A DNA stretch of 48,650 bases from Natrialba swarupiae (GCF_008245225.1 NZ_VTAW01000027.1:1-48650); one strand, 5' to 3'. Positions 40,741-48,650 are shown, numbered from the stretch's first letter. Notes: generated from the letters alone by a model not told the origin. Program-made: numbers and translations.

Positions 40741-41734
40741 ACCCGGCGTCGTCGATCGCGTCAGGTTCGCGGCCGTCGAGAAACGCCGCCGCCGCCGACT
40801 GACCCCGTTCGATCAGTTCCGCGATGAAGTCGGCGTCCCGATTCGTCTTGCTCGCGTAGTGATACCCCTCGAGTTGGATTCGACGCACGTTCGTCGTCGT
40901 GTACTCGGGATGGTCGAAGTAGCCGTCCTCGATCCACTCGTTGATCCGCTCGATCATCCGGAGTTCCTGATTCAGCGAGATGTTCCCGCCGAGTTCGTTT
41001 CGTCTGTCGCTGATCGCCGACAGTTTCGTCGGCGTTCGCTCTCTGTGCTGTGGGTTGATCTGTACGACCCAGAGTTCCTCCGGCGTCCGTTCGCCGGGAA
41101 CCGACATGAGATCCTTGACCGGCGGGTTCTGCGAGAACAGTCCATCCCAGTAGCCCCGACCGTCGATCTCGACCGCTTCAAAGAGCGTCGGAATCGCCGC
41201 GGAGGCGAGCACTGCGTCGGGAGTGACGTCCTCGTTGGTAAACGTCTCGAAGGTGCCGTCGTTGACGTTGACCGCACCGACGACGAGTTCCGGCTCCTCG
41301 TACGCACAGAGTTCCGGAATCTCGTCGAACCGAACGTGTCGCTCGAGGACCTCCACGATGCGCTCTTGGCCCCAGTCTGCGGCCGGCGAGCAGTAGGGGC
41401 TGACGTGGGGAACGGCCAGGCCTTCGCTCTGGAATCGCGAGTACAGTGACACCCACTGGTTGATCATCCGGTCGGGATAACCTCGCGCGGCGAGGTCCTC
41501 CCAGACCCCATCGAGGGCGTCGATTGCGGCGGCCTCGTCGTCGGTGACGAGTCCGTACCAGACGGCGAGGGCGTTGAACGCACCGCCGGAGGTGCCGCTA
41601 ATGCCGACCAGTTCGAACTCCTCGGTCCAGTCGAGTTCCGACAGCAGCGTTCGGAGGACGCCGGCGGTGAAAGCCGTGTGACTGCCACCGCCCTGACACG
41701 CGATCGCCACCTGCGTCCGATCGTCGTCCGTCAT
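40736..41734 (-). CDS. Patatin-like phospholipase/PHA depolymerase
   Basis: Serine hydrolase with catalytic Ser-Asp dyad. Measured from the upstream ATG at 41776 the protein has 346 residues; from 41734 (MTDDDRTQVAIACQ) it has 332. Oxyanion motif GGGSHTAF, nucleophile in GISGTSGGAFNAL (GxSxG), and the Asp in RGYWDGLF (about 210 in the longer numbering). The first 14 residues of the longer version (MTEQANEDETNEQT) are encoded by a DNA repeat. The Haloferax mediterranei PHA depolymerase PhaZh1 is patatin-like and its gene lies beside a 3-hydroxybutyrate dehydrogenase gene, exactly as here, so PHA granule degradation is the likely role. Confidence 0.85.
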   Translation of the reverse strand: MTDDDRTQVAIACQGGGSHTAFTAGVLRTLLSELDWTEEFELVGISGTSGGAFNALAVWYGLVTDDEAAAIDALDGVWEDLAARGYPDRMINQWVSLYSRFQSEGLAVPHVSPYCSPAADWGQERIVEVLERHVRFDEIPELCAYEEPELVVGAVNVNDGTFETFTNEDVTPDAVLASAAIPTLFEAVEIDGRGYWDGLFSQNPPVKDLMSVPGERTPEELWVVQINPQHRERTPTKLSAISDRRNELGGNISLNQELRMIERINEWIEDGYFDHPEYTTTNVRRIQLEGYHYASKTNRDADFIAELIERGQSAAAAFLDGREPDAIDDAGS

Positions 41735-41888
41735 CGTTTGCTCGTTCGTCTCGTCTTCGTTCGCCTGTTCTGTCATCGTTTGCTCGTTCGTCCCGTCTTC
41801 GTTCGTTCGCCTGTTCTGTCATCGTTCGCCCGTTCGTCCCGTCATCGTTCGTTCGTCCCGTCTTCGTTCAGTCGTCCGGTCATCGATT
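41734..41888. repeat. 42-46-bp tandem repeat carrying start codons
   Basis: Copies beginning CATCGTTTGCTCGTTCGT at 41734 (42 bp) and 41776 (46 bp), then shorter CATCGTTCG copies at 41822 and about 41845, ending before the dehydrogenase stop codon (41890). Each copy starts with CAT, i.e. an ATG on the minus strand, so the patatin gene has stacked candidate starts at 41734, 41776 and (out of frame) 41822. The array fills the whole gap between the two genes. Confidence 0.85.
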
Positions 41889-41889
41889 C

Positions 41890-42753
41890 TCACTCGTAGG
41901 TCGTCGTGTAGCCCCCATCGAACAGGAGGTCTCCCCCGTTCAGATGGTTTGCGTGCCTGGAGAAGCCGAAGACGAACAGGTTCGCCACCTCCGCCGGCGT
42001 CATCATCTCTTTCGTCTGGGCCGGCCCGAGCATCACGTCCTCGAGCACCGCCTGCTCGGAGATCCCGCGTTTCTCGGCCGTATCCGCAATCTGGTCTGCC
42101 ATCAGGGACGTCAGCACGTAGCCGACGCTGACGCTGAAGCTCCGGACGTCGCCGTTGCCCTCCGCGGCGATCGACTTCGTCAACCCGTTGATCGCATGTT
42201 TGGCCGTGATGTACGCCGCCTTATCGGTCGTCGCGTCGTGTCCGTGAACCGAGGACATGTTCGCGATCGCGCCAGTTCCGTCACCACACTCCCGGATGTG
42301 TGATATTGCATGCTTGGCGAGCAAGAACGGTGCTCTGACCATCACCGACTGCAGCAGATCGTACTGTTCGATCGGATACGACTCGAGTGGATCGATGTGT
42401 TGGATGCCGGCGACGTTGGCGACGAACGAGAGGTCCCCCTCCTCGGCCGCGGCCGTGACGAGTGTTGCCACGTCGTCGCCGTCGGTCAGGTCCGTCGGGA
42501 CGGAGCGATACTGGCCATCGCGATCGAACGAGTCGACGATGGCCGCGGTTTCCTCGAGGCCCTCCTCGTCGACGTCGGCACCGACGACGGTCAGCCCGTT
42601 CAGCGCGAGCGCGGTCGACAGCGACTGGCCGATCCCCGAGGCCGCCCCGGTCACGACGGCGACCGTTTCGGGATGGAAGTTCGGATCGTCGAGAACGAAA
42701 AAATCGTCTACAGTCGCCTCCGGCGGTTCGAGATCGTGAGTCGACGATGACAT
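41890..42753 (-). CDS. bdhA: 3-hydroxybutyrate dehydrogenase-like SDR
   Basis: Short-chain dehydrogenase of 287 residues. The cofactor motif VVTGAASGIGQS (about 34-45), NVAG motif (SFVANVAGIQHIDP), catalytic Ser in ANMSSVHG and Tyr-Lys in AAYITAKHAINGL are all present, and the C-terminal GGDLLFDGGYTTTYE is typical of the family. A ~28-residue acidic N-terminal extension precedes the fold. Its position directly upstream of a patatin-like PHA depolymerase gene on the same strand points to oxidation of 3-hydroxybutyrate released from PHA; other 3-hydroxyacyl or sugar substrates cannot be excluded. Confidence 0.87.
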   Translation of the reverse strand: MSSSTHDLEPPEATVDDFFVLDDPNFHPETVAVVTGAASGIGQSLSTALALNGLTVVGADVDEEGLEETAAIVDSFDRDGQYRSVPTDLTDGDDVATLVTAAAEEGDLSFVANVAGIQHIDPLESYPIEQYDLLQSVMVRAPFLLAKHAISHIRECGDGTGAIANMSSVHGHDATTDKAAYITAKHAINGLTKSIAAEGNGDVRSFSVSVGYVLTSLMADQIADTAEKRGISEQAVLEDVMLGPAQTKEMMTPAEVANLFVFGFSRHANHLNGGDLLFDGGYTTTYE

Positions 42754-42787
42754 CTCGAATGAACGATCGGTTTCGACGCAAATAAAC

Positions 42788-43294
42788 TCACTGTGGACTC
42801 TCTCGAATCGAGTTCTCGAGCGCTCGTTCGACCGCGCGAACGGCGTTTGCGCCCTCGAGACGCTCGACGACGACGATCATCGTCCCGTCACCGACGGCCG
42901 CCGTTCCCGGATCGATCCCCTCGAGTGTGAGACGCTTGAGCGCGTCTCCGAGCGCCGCCGCGTCGACCTCGCCAGTGGCGACGATCGCCGTCCGATCCCC
43001 GCCGTCTGCCCCGAGGGAGACACCGCCGACGGAGACGAGTGCGTCGTCGGTTTCTGGATCGACGGGCCCGACGCCACTTTCCATCCGAACGCGAGCCTCT
43101 CGTGGCGACGTCTCGTACGCCGGGAGTTCCGATGCGTATCGTCGGAGGGCCGTCGCGACCGCGTCCGTCTCGCCGTCGACCGCGAGAAACCGGGCAGCGG
43201 CGGTGTAGTTGACGACGTCGGCGCGAAGCGCCGCGACGAGAAACGGATGCTCGTCGACGGCGCGTCGAGTTGCTGCTGCCAGTGACATGCTCAT
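42788..43294 (-). CDS. DUF7523-like haloarchaeal protein
   Basis: Protein of 168 residues of a haloarchaeal family I recall as DUF7523. It begins MSMSLAAATRRAVDEHPFLVAALRADVVNYTAAARFLAVDGETDAVATALRRY in pieces that recall the N-terminal helix-turn-helix-like part of amino-acid-binding regulators, followed by a beta-alpha-beta region (VSVGGVSLG ... DRTAIVATGEVDAAALGDALKRL ... MIVVVERLEGANAVRAVERAL) that looks ACT-like. A ligand-sensing role is an inference. No operon partner is evident; it is divergent from bolA. Confidence 0.7.
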   Translation of the reverse strand: MSMSLAAATRRAVDEHPFLVAALRADVVNYTAAARFLAVDGETDAVATALRRYASELPAYETSPREARVRMESGVGPVDPETDDALVSVGGVSLGADGGDRTAIVATGEVDAAALGDALKRLTLEGIDPGTAAVGDGTMIVVVERLEGANAVRAVERALENSIRESPQ

Positions 43295-43425
43295 CAGCGG
43301 GGGCTACGACATCATAAACGCAACGCCCGTCTCTCGAGCAGGGGAGACGAAGCGTGATATCGCACGGATGTGGTCGACGCAGACAGACCGCGGCGTTTTT
43401 GCCGCGAGCGCACGTTCGATCCGGT

Positions 43426-43677
43426 ATGAACCTCGACGACGTCGAAGCGCTCATCGAGTCGGAACTCGAGGACGCCGATGCGACAGTCACGCACGCCCGC
43501 GACGAGCACGACGACGACCACCTCGCGGCGACGGTCGTCTCGCCCGCGTTCGAGGGACTCCCGCTGGTCCAACAACATCAGACGGTGTACGACGCCCTCG
43601 ACGGCCACATGACGACGGATATCCACGCGCTCGAGCTTTCGACGTACACGCCCGAGGAGTACGAGGAGGGAACGTAG
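43426..43677 (+). CDS. BolA-family protein
   Basis: Small protein (83 residues) of the BolA/IbaG fold, which in other organisms partners monothiol glutaredoxins and Fe-S trafficking. The match runs over the full length: MNLDDVEALIESELEDADATVTHARDEHDDDHLAATVVSPAFEGLPLVQQHQTVYDALDGHM in segments, with the AFEGLPLVQQHQTVY core (family F.G.S...RHR.V) and a C-terminal IHALELSTYTPEEY. The start at 43426 fits the first helix. A separate A-type Fe-S carrier is encoded at 2261, far from here. Confidence 0.9.
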   Translation: MNLDDVEALIESELEDADATVTHARDEHDDDHLAATVVSPAFEGLPLVQQHQTVYDALDGHMTTDIHALELSTYTPEEYEEGT

Positions 43678-43803
43678 CCAGTGGCTCGTTCGCGAGACGT
43701 TTCGATTCCCCGATACGAAACGACGGTTCGAACCGGAGTTCGAGGCGTCTCACGGGCTGAACGGAACCGCAGGTTTATTCTTCGCTCCTGATACGATACT
43801 CGT

Positions 43804-44265
43804 ATGGAATCGCTTCATCCGCGGATCCGGCTGCTCTGGATCGCACAGTGGGCGATCGCGGTGGTCGTCCTCGGCGCGATCATCGCCGTCGTGAGCCGGC
43901 TATTCGTCGACGTCCCCTCCGTCGCTCTCGGGGTGATCGTCGTCGCCGGAATCGCGATCGCGGCCGGTTACGCGATTCGTCTCTACCAGGCCTGGCGATT
44001 CGAACTTCAGTCCGACGCACTCTACCTCGAGCGCGGCGTGATCACGTTCGTCGAGACTGCGGTGCCGTTCGTTCGCGTCCAGCACGTCGACACGCAGTTT
44101 GGCCCCATCGAGCGTCTACTCGGTCTCTCGAGTGTGGTCGTCTACACTGCCGGTTCCCGAAACGCAGACGTTCGGATCCCTGGGCTCACGCCGGATCGTG
44201 CGCGGGATTTACAGGATACGCTCCGCGAACTCGCCGTCGAGAGCGAAGCCGACGACGCCGTCTAA
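43804..44265 (+). CDS. Bacterial-type PH-domain membrane protein, YdbS-like
   Basis: Protein of 153 residues with two N-terminal membrane helices (about 15-35 and 38-60) and a PH (bPH2) domain: LQSDALYLERGVITFVETAVPFVRVQHVDTQFGPIERLLGLSSVVVYTAGSRNADVRIPGL in segments. It lies 1 bp upstream of a larger protein with related PH domains, an arrangement matching bacterial ydbS-ydbT pairs. The two probably form a membrane complex. In bacteria ydbST relates to envelope stress/antimicrobial tolerance; for archaea no function is established. Confidence 0.87.
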   Translation: MESLHPRIRLLWIAQWAIAVVVLGAIIAVVSRLFVDVPSVALGVIVVAGIAIAAGYAIRLYQAWRFELQSDALYLERGVITFVETAVPFVRVQHVDTQFGPIERLLGLSSVVVYTAGSRNADVRIPGLTPDRARDLQDTLRELAVESEADDAV

Positions 44266-44266
44266 C

Positions 44267-45949
44267 ATGAATCGACTCCACCCACTCAGTGCAGTGACGA
44301 TGGTGATCCAGCAGGCGATCACGTGGGTGACGATTCCGTTCTTCCTCGTCGTCTTTCTCTCTGGAATCGTCGACGTCGTCGAGTACTCCTGGGTGTTCGT
44401 GCTCGTGCCGCTCGGATTGCTCCTGGGCACCACCTACGCTCTCGTGTACTACTACCGCTTCGAGTACGGGATCACGCCCGACACGTTCGACGTCCGTTCG
44501 GGCGTCTTCTCCCGTCGGTCCCGGGAGATTCCCTACGGTCGAATTCAGAACGTCGACATCGCCCGTGGCGTCGTCCAGCGGTTGCTGGGACTCGCCGTCG
44601 TCTCGATCGAAACCGCAGGCGGCGGAAACACCGAGGCGACTCTTCGGTTCGTCAGCGAAAGCGAAGCGAATCGCCTGCAACACCAGATCCGACGACGAAC
44701 CGCCGAGGCGACGGAACGCCGTCGCCGGCGAGCCGACACCGACTCCGATGCGGTCGAATCCGGCGAGTCACCGCTTCCCGACGATTCCGTGGCCGGAACG
44801 CCCGGCGAAGAGTCGGCTTCGGATCCGGACTTCGAACGCGCCGACGGGACAGCGACGGCCGAATCCGGTCCCCAGATATCCGAATCCGACTCGCGGACGT
44901 ACGAATCCCGCCGTCGACGGCTGTTCGACCTCGAGGCGAGGGAACTGCTGCTGTACTCGTTTACGTCTTTTCGACCCGCAGCGGTCGCCGCAGTGCTGTT
45001 CGTCTTCTTTCTCGCGACGGACACGATCCTCGACGTTCTCGTTACGATCGCCCAACCCGTCGGCGGCCCCGAGGATCTCGAAAACGGGACGACGGGCAGC
45101 TACGGCGTGCTCACGATCGTCTCGATGGTCAACGGGCTCGTGATCACGTACCTGTTGAGTGTCGCGTACACGTTCGCGACGTACTACGACTTCCAACTCG
45201 GACGGATCGACGAGGACTTCGTCTACGAACGGGGACTCCTCCAGCGCTACAGCGGATCGATCCCCGTCGAGAAGGTCCAGTCCGTGACGGTCACCGCCAA
45301 CCCGGTTCAGCGGCTCATCGAATACGCGGGTCTCTGGGTCGAAACCGCGGGATACGGGCCCGACAGCGGATCCGGGAGCCAGTCGGCCGTTCCGCTGGCC
45401 GATCGAAGACGAGTGTACGCCTTTACCGAAAATCTCACCGGCGTCGAACGACCGAGATTCCACACCCCACCCTCCATCGCTCGGCGCAGGTATCTCGTCC
45501 GCTACTCGCTGATCGCGGCGGCCATCGTCGCAGTCGCGTTCGGAACCGCCTGGGCGACACCCCTCGAGCGGTGGTATCTCGCCGCGGTCGTCTTCCTCGT
45601 CGTTCCGCCTGCCGCTCACTTGCGGTACGTGAACCTGGGGTATTACGTCGGCGAGGACCACCTCGTCGTTCGACGCGGGTTCTGGCGACGACGGACCACC
45701 GTGATCCCGTACTACCGGATCCAGACGGTCTCGACGCGCCGATCGATCTTTCAGCGTCGCCTCGGTCTCGCCTCGCTCGTGATCGACACTGCCAGTTCGC
45801 GCACGTTCTACTGGGCGACGCCGACGATCTACGATATCGACCTCGAGGACGCACGAGAGGCTAACGGGGTCGGTCGAACGCGTCTGCAGTCGGCGCTTCG
45901 GGAACGGGCGCAGTCTGACGACGTCGGACTCTCCGTCGATTTCACCTGA
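44267..45949 (+). CDS. Multi-PH-domain membrane protein, YdbT-like
   Basis: Protein of 560 residues that pairs with the preceding YdbS-like gene (1 bp gap). It has several membrane helices in groups (about 18-58; ~235-260; ~280-305; ~405-450) and three bPH2 domains, recognisable by repeated R-I-Q-N/T-V-x signatures: IPYGRIQNVDIARGVVQRLLGLAVVSIETAGG, IPVEKVQSVTVTANPVQRLIEYAGLWVETAG and IPYYRIQTVSTRRSIFQRRLGLASLVIDTA. A ~90-residue acidic, Ser/Glu-rich linker (about 145-225) separates the first domain from the rest. Likely a cytoplasmic-face membrane platform; function unknown. Confidence 0.88.
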   Translation: MNRLHPLSAVTMVIQQAITWVTIPFFLVVFLSGIVDVVEYSWVFVLVPLGLLLGTTYALVYYYRFEYGITPDTFDVRSGVFSRRSREIPYGRIQNVDIARGVVQRLLGLAVVSIETAGGGNTEATLRFVSESEANRLQHQIRRRTAEATERRRRRADTDSDAVESGESPLPDDSVAGTPGEESASDPDFERADGTATAESGPQISESDSRTYESRRRRLFDLEARELLLYSFTSFRPAAVAAVLFVFFLATDTILDVLVTIAQPVGGPEDLENGTTGSYGVLTIVSMVNGLVITYLLSVAYTFATYYDFQLGRIDEDFVYERGLLQRYSGSIPVEKVQSVTVTANPVQRLIEYAGLWVETAGYGPDSGSGSQSAVPLADRRRVYAFTENLTGVERPRFHTPPSIARRRYLVRYSLIAAAIVAVAFGTAWATPLERWYLAAVVFLVVPPAAHLRYVNLGYYVGEDHLVVRRGFWRRRTTVIPYYRIQTVSTRRSIFQRRLGLASLVIDTASSRTFYWATPTIYDIDLEDAREANGVGRTRLQSALRERAQSDDVGLSVDFT

Positions 45950-46113
45950 GACGGTCTGTCGTCCGTCGGTGCCGGTGGGCACGCGTCCCGTTTTGCAGAC
46001 CCACCGGCGACCGGTCCAGTAGTCCGTACGAGACGCGTCAAACCCGTGTGAACGTCGACACCTGACGTGGTCGTTTCGGTGGATTTTACCCCACCCACCG
46101 TGAGCCTCCGACT

Positions 46114-47529
46114 ATGAGTGACGAAGACGATTATCGAATCGAAGCGGACAGTCTCGGCGAGATGCGCGTTCCGACGGACGCCTACTGGGGGGCACAGACG
46201 CAACGTGCCATCGAGAACTTCCCCATCTCGGGAATCTCCTTCGGGCGACGGTTCGTCCGTGCACTCGGCGTCGTAAAGAAGGCGGCGGCACAGGCGAACC
46301 GCGATCTCGGGCTGATCGACGACGACGTCGCCGAGGCGATCATCGAAGCGGCCGACGAGGTCATCGCCGGCGAACACGACGACCAGTTCCCGGTCGACGT
46401 CTTCCAGACCGGCTCCGGGACGTCCTCGAACATGAACGCGAACGAAGTCATCGCCAACCGCGCTGCCGAGATCATGGGCGCGGATATCGGCGACCGCGTC
46501 GTCCACCCGAACGACCACGTCAACTACGGCCAGTCGTCGAACGACGTCATCCCGACCGCGATGCACGTCGCCTCCCTCGAGGCCGTCGAGAAGGACGTCA
46601 TTCCCGCGCTGGATACCCTCCGCGAGTCGCTCGAGCAGAAAGAGGGTGAGTTCGACGACGTCGTCAAAACCGGCCGCACGCACCTCCAGGACGCGACGCC
46701 GGTCACGCTCGGTCAAGAGTTCTCGGGTTACCGCACGCAGGTCGAGAAGGGGCTGGCCCGCGTCGACAAGGTCCGCGAACACCTCGCAGAACTCGCCCTC
46801 GGCGGCACCGCGACCGGCACCGGACTCAACACCCACGAGGAGTTCCCCGGCCGCGCCGCAGAGTACATCACCAAAGAGACTGGCGTCCAGTTTCGCGAGG
46901 CCGACAACCACTTCGAGGCCCAGGCGGCCCACGACGCGATGTCGGAAGCCCACGGGGCCCTCCGGGTGGTTGCGGGCTCGCTGAACAAGATCGCCAACGA
47001 CCTCCGACTGCTCGCGTCCGGTCCGCGAAACGGCCTCGGCGAGATCGAACAACCCGAGAACCAGCCGGGTTCGTCGATCATGCCCGGCAAGATCAACCCC
47101 GTCGTCGCCGAAGCCGTCAATCAGGTCCACAAGCAGGTCGTCGGCAACGACGCTGCGGTTTCGGCTGGTGCCGCCGAGGGTCAGATCGACCTCAACCTCT
47201 ACAAGCCCGTCCTCGCGCACAACTTCCTCGAGTCCGCAGAACTCATCTCGAACGCGAGTACCGTCTTCGCCGACCGCTTCGTCGACCCGCTCGAGGCTAA
47301 CGAGGAGTACTGCACAGAGCGCGTCGAACAGTCGATGGCGATGGCCACCTCGCTGAACGTCCACATCGGCTACGACAAAGCCAGTGAGGTCGCGAAGACC
47401 GCGATCAAAGAGGACAAGACGGTCCGCGAAGTCGCCCTCGAGAAGGATTATCTCGACGCCGAGGAGGCCGACGAGGTGCTCGACCCCGCGAAGATGACCG
47501 AGCGCGGAATCCTCGGCCGCGACGAGTAG
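46114..47529 (+). CDS. fumC: Class II fumarate hydratase
   Basis: Iron-independent fumarase of the citric acid cycle, interconverting fumarate and malate as a cytosolic homotetramer. The 471-residue protein has all signatures: TGSGTSSNMNANEVIANRA (about 110), HVNYGQSSNDVIPTAMH, GRTHLQDATPVTLGQE (His of site A) and the superfamily loop GSSIMPGKINPV near residue 320 with the catalytic serine. Related enzymes of the aspartase/argininosuccinate lyase superfamily share the loop, but the overall match is to FumC. Start at 46114 follows an AT-richer TTTTACC element ~27 nt upstream. Confidence 0.96.
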   Translation: MSDEDDYRIEADSLGEMRVPTDAYWGAQTQRAIENFPISGISFGRRFVRALGVVKKAAAQANRDLGLIDDDVAEAIIEAADEVIAGEHDDQFPVDVFQTGSGTSSNMNANEVIANRAAEIMGADIGDRVVHPNDHVNYGQSSNDVIPTAMHVASLEAVEKDVIPALDTLRESLEQKEGEFDDVVKTGRTHLQDATPVTLGQEFSGYRTQVEKGLARVDKVREHLAELALGGTATGTGLNTHEEFPGRAAEYITKETGVQFREADNHFEAQAAHDAMSEAHGALRVVAGSLNKIANDLRLLASGPRNGLGEIEQPENQPGSSIMPGKINPVVAEAVNQVHKQVVGNDAAVSAGAAEGQIDLNLYKPVLAHNFLESAELISNASTVFADRFVDPLEANEEYCTERVEQSMAMATSLNVHIGYDKASEVAKTAIKEDKTVREVALEKDYLDAEEADEVLDPAKMTERGILGRDE

Positions 47530-47762
47530 CCTGGGACTGTCAGCATACTGTTTGTATTCTGCCATAGCGTGTCACCGGATACGCCGCGGGGTCAGTTCGA
47601 CCGAACCTGACACGCAACGAACCGTCGACTCGAGTCCGAGAACCTGCTGGGAGATTCTCGTTCGGCGATACCCGAATCGCCGTAGCAGGGCCAGATCACC
47701 GACGTTCACGGCGGAATAAACAAACCCAAGCAGTTTTGGGGGATGCTGGCGTCAGACGACAT
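47530..47762. other. Intergenic region after fumC
   Basis: About 230 bp with no supported gene. GAATAAACAAAC at 47714-47725 may be the TATA region of the zinc finger gene, though spacing to the ATG at 47763 (about 42 nt) is longer than usual here. Confidence 0.35.
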
Positions 47763-47996
47763 ATGCACACCTGTCGTAACTGCAACCAGTCGTTTCAGAC
47801 CGAGCTGGCCCTCGAGTTACACCGGGACACCTGTAAGAACGGAGAACTATTCTGTCAGCTCTGCGGTGACAGATTCCGCGAGCGGGATGCGACCCAGGAC
47901 GGGTGGCACTACGACTGCCCGAACGAAGACTGCGAGGGCGAAGGACTCAAGGAGGATCTGTATCACGTAGACGACGTTCGGACGGCCACGCACTGA
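47763..47996 (+). CDS. Small C2H2-type zinc finger protein
   Basis: Protein of 77 residues with two zinc-binding parts. The first is HTCRNCNQSFQTELALELHRDTC, a classic C-x2-C-x12-H-x3-C finger. The second is LFCQLCGDRFRERDATQDGWHYDCPNEDC, with a CxxC, a histidine and further cysteines. The charged C-terminus (KEDLYHVDDVRTATH) is likely disordered. Such small haloarchaeal fingers are thought to bind nucleic acid or proteins; no specific target is indicated. An upstream in-frame start at 47736 is less likely. Confidence 0.82.
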   Translation: MHTCRNCNQSFQTELALELHRDTCKNGELFCQLCGDRFRERDATQDGWHYDCPNEDCEGEGLKEDLYHVDDVRTATH

Positions 47997-48623
47997 TCGA
48001 TTCTGTTCTCTCCGCTCGATTGATTCTACGAAGTCCCGTCTCGACGTTCGGCGTCCAGTTCGACGTTCAGGCGTTCGGTCACGGCGGTGTACCTGAGGAC
48101 GGTCGCTTACCGATCGATCTCTGTTCGGCAGTATCGAGAGCCGGTGCCCCGAATGGGTGCGCTTTCGACCGCGTTCGGAACGAGCCCTGAATCACTCCCG
48201 CCGAATGAAGAGTACAGACACATTATCGATATAGCATTATTTGATTTATTTGGAAGGACACCATCACTCGAGGCGGCCACGTCGTTTGAGCGACGATTGC
48301 ACACAGACGACCGCTGTCGCCACCGATCCGTGACCTCCCGGGCACCCGGTTCCAGCGGTGTACTCGGCTGCGCCCCGATTGCGTCGTCGTCCCGATATCA
48401 TGGTGGACTCACAGACTGAGACCGGTTCCCCGCCAATCTTCCGTTTATCGCCGTGTAGAGAGAGAGTCCCCGACGCTGGCGACGGTGACGTGACGCGTCA
48501 CGTGTTGATCATACTGCGCACGTCGGTTTAGGCAACCGAACGTGATTCGAGTCGCCTGTCTCCCCTAGTACCCTCCCAACCGTGGACAGCTAGGTTATAT
48601 CCTCTGGGCACGTATCTCTAGGA
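47997..48623. other. Right-hand intergenic region
   Basis: About 630 bp without a convincing gene. Open frames at 48087-48419 (plus) and 48107-48304 (minus) lack acidic haloarchaeal composition. An AT-rich island at about 48216-48262 contrasts with its surroundings, and GGTTATAT at 48593-48600 is a good TATA element for the gene at 48624. A short remnant of a decayed gene in 48180-48300 cannot be excluded. Confidence 0.35.
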
Positions 48624-48650
48624 ATGAGCCGAAAGAAGTACACTGTCGAT
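48624..48650 (+). CDS. Start of a gene cut by the window edge
   Basis: ATG followed by codons for SRKKYTVD, with a TATA element (48593-48600) ~27 nt upstream, as in the other leaderless genes here. Only nine codons are visible, so no product can be named. Confidence 0.5.

Noticed and set aside
40513-41449. Open frame on the plus strand across the 20-bp repeat and patatin gene
   Set aside because: Its N-terminal repeats simply translate the tandem array and the rest is antisense to the patatin-like gene.
45829-47565. Long open frame antisense to fumC (578 codons)
   Set aside because: GC-rich codon bias keeps the antisense frame open; the sense strand encodes an unmistakable fumarase.
48087-48419. 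110-codon open frame near the right edge
   Set aside because: No acidic composition, no promoter at a suitable distance and no recognisable domain; possible gene remnant only.

Overview
This 48.65 kb window is chromosomal DNA of a halophilic archaeon, most likely of the order Natrialbales. The evidence is high G+C, very acidic proteins (Asp/Glu-rich, Lys-poor), start codons about 25-35 nt downstream of TATA boxes (leaderless transcripts), Tat lipoproteins with a haloarchaeal lipobox, a PGF-CTERM anchor, and marker genes such as cetZ, haloarchaeal dodecin, gatE, srp19, gar1, a presenilin-like protease and an Orc1/Cdc6 gene beside an origin. No rRNA, tRNA, CRISPR array, IS element or prophage was recognised.

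Layout. 1-7.5 kb holds housekeeping and small genes: hisD, an A-type Fe-S carrier, dodecin, a class V aminotransferase, two small haloarchaeal families, two universal stress proteins and an MscS channel. 7.6-15.5 kb is a sugar uptake locus: a TrmB-type regulator, a Tat lipoprotein binding protein, two permeases and a MalK/UgpC ATPase in tightly coupled order, then a Gfo/Idh/MocA oxidoreductase and a small beta-sandwich protein. 15.5-20 kb has a PAP2-type membrane phosphatase, an orphan oligopeptide-type binding lipoprotein and cetZ. 20-24 kb has a zinc ribbon protein, mptE and folP (pterin synthesis) and an ANL-superfamily protein that lacks its key motifs.

24-26.9 kb is a predicted replication origin. 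An orc1/cdc6 gene faces an ~830 bp gene-free region with oppositely oriented G-string repeats (origin recognition boxes) and an AT-rich segment, followed by a TrmJ-like methyltransferase. 26.9-30.3 kb has a DUF7504-type protein, a HEAT-repeat protein and a haloarchaeal zinc-ribbon protein. 30.4-36.3 kb has gatE and a cobalamin/heme-type transporter (btuC-btuD, divergent btuF). 36.4-38.9 kb has srp19-gar1, the presenilin-like protease and a lipoprotein. 39-43.7 kb has cysS, a patatin-like PHA depolymerase candidate with 3-hydroxybutyrate dehydrogenase (PHA mobilisation), a small family protein and bolA. 43.8-48 kb has a PH-domain protein pair, fumC and a C2H2 zinc finger protein. A gene begins at the right edge.

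Three non-coding observations stand out. (1) At least seven short tandem repeat arrays (periods 17-46 bp) lie at or just after stop codons, always between codirectional genes. Some run into coding sequence, supplying C-terminal codons, a stop codon or an alternative start codon. (2) Upstream of mptE there are abutting, mutually competing hairpins just downstream of a TATA-like box, a candidate leader RNA or small RNA. (3) A single palindromic TATA box lies exactly midway between the start codons of divergent btuC and btuF. All functions are inferred from sequence recognition; no searches were run.
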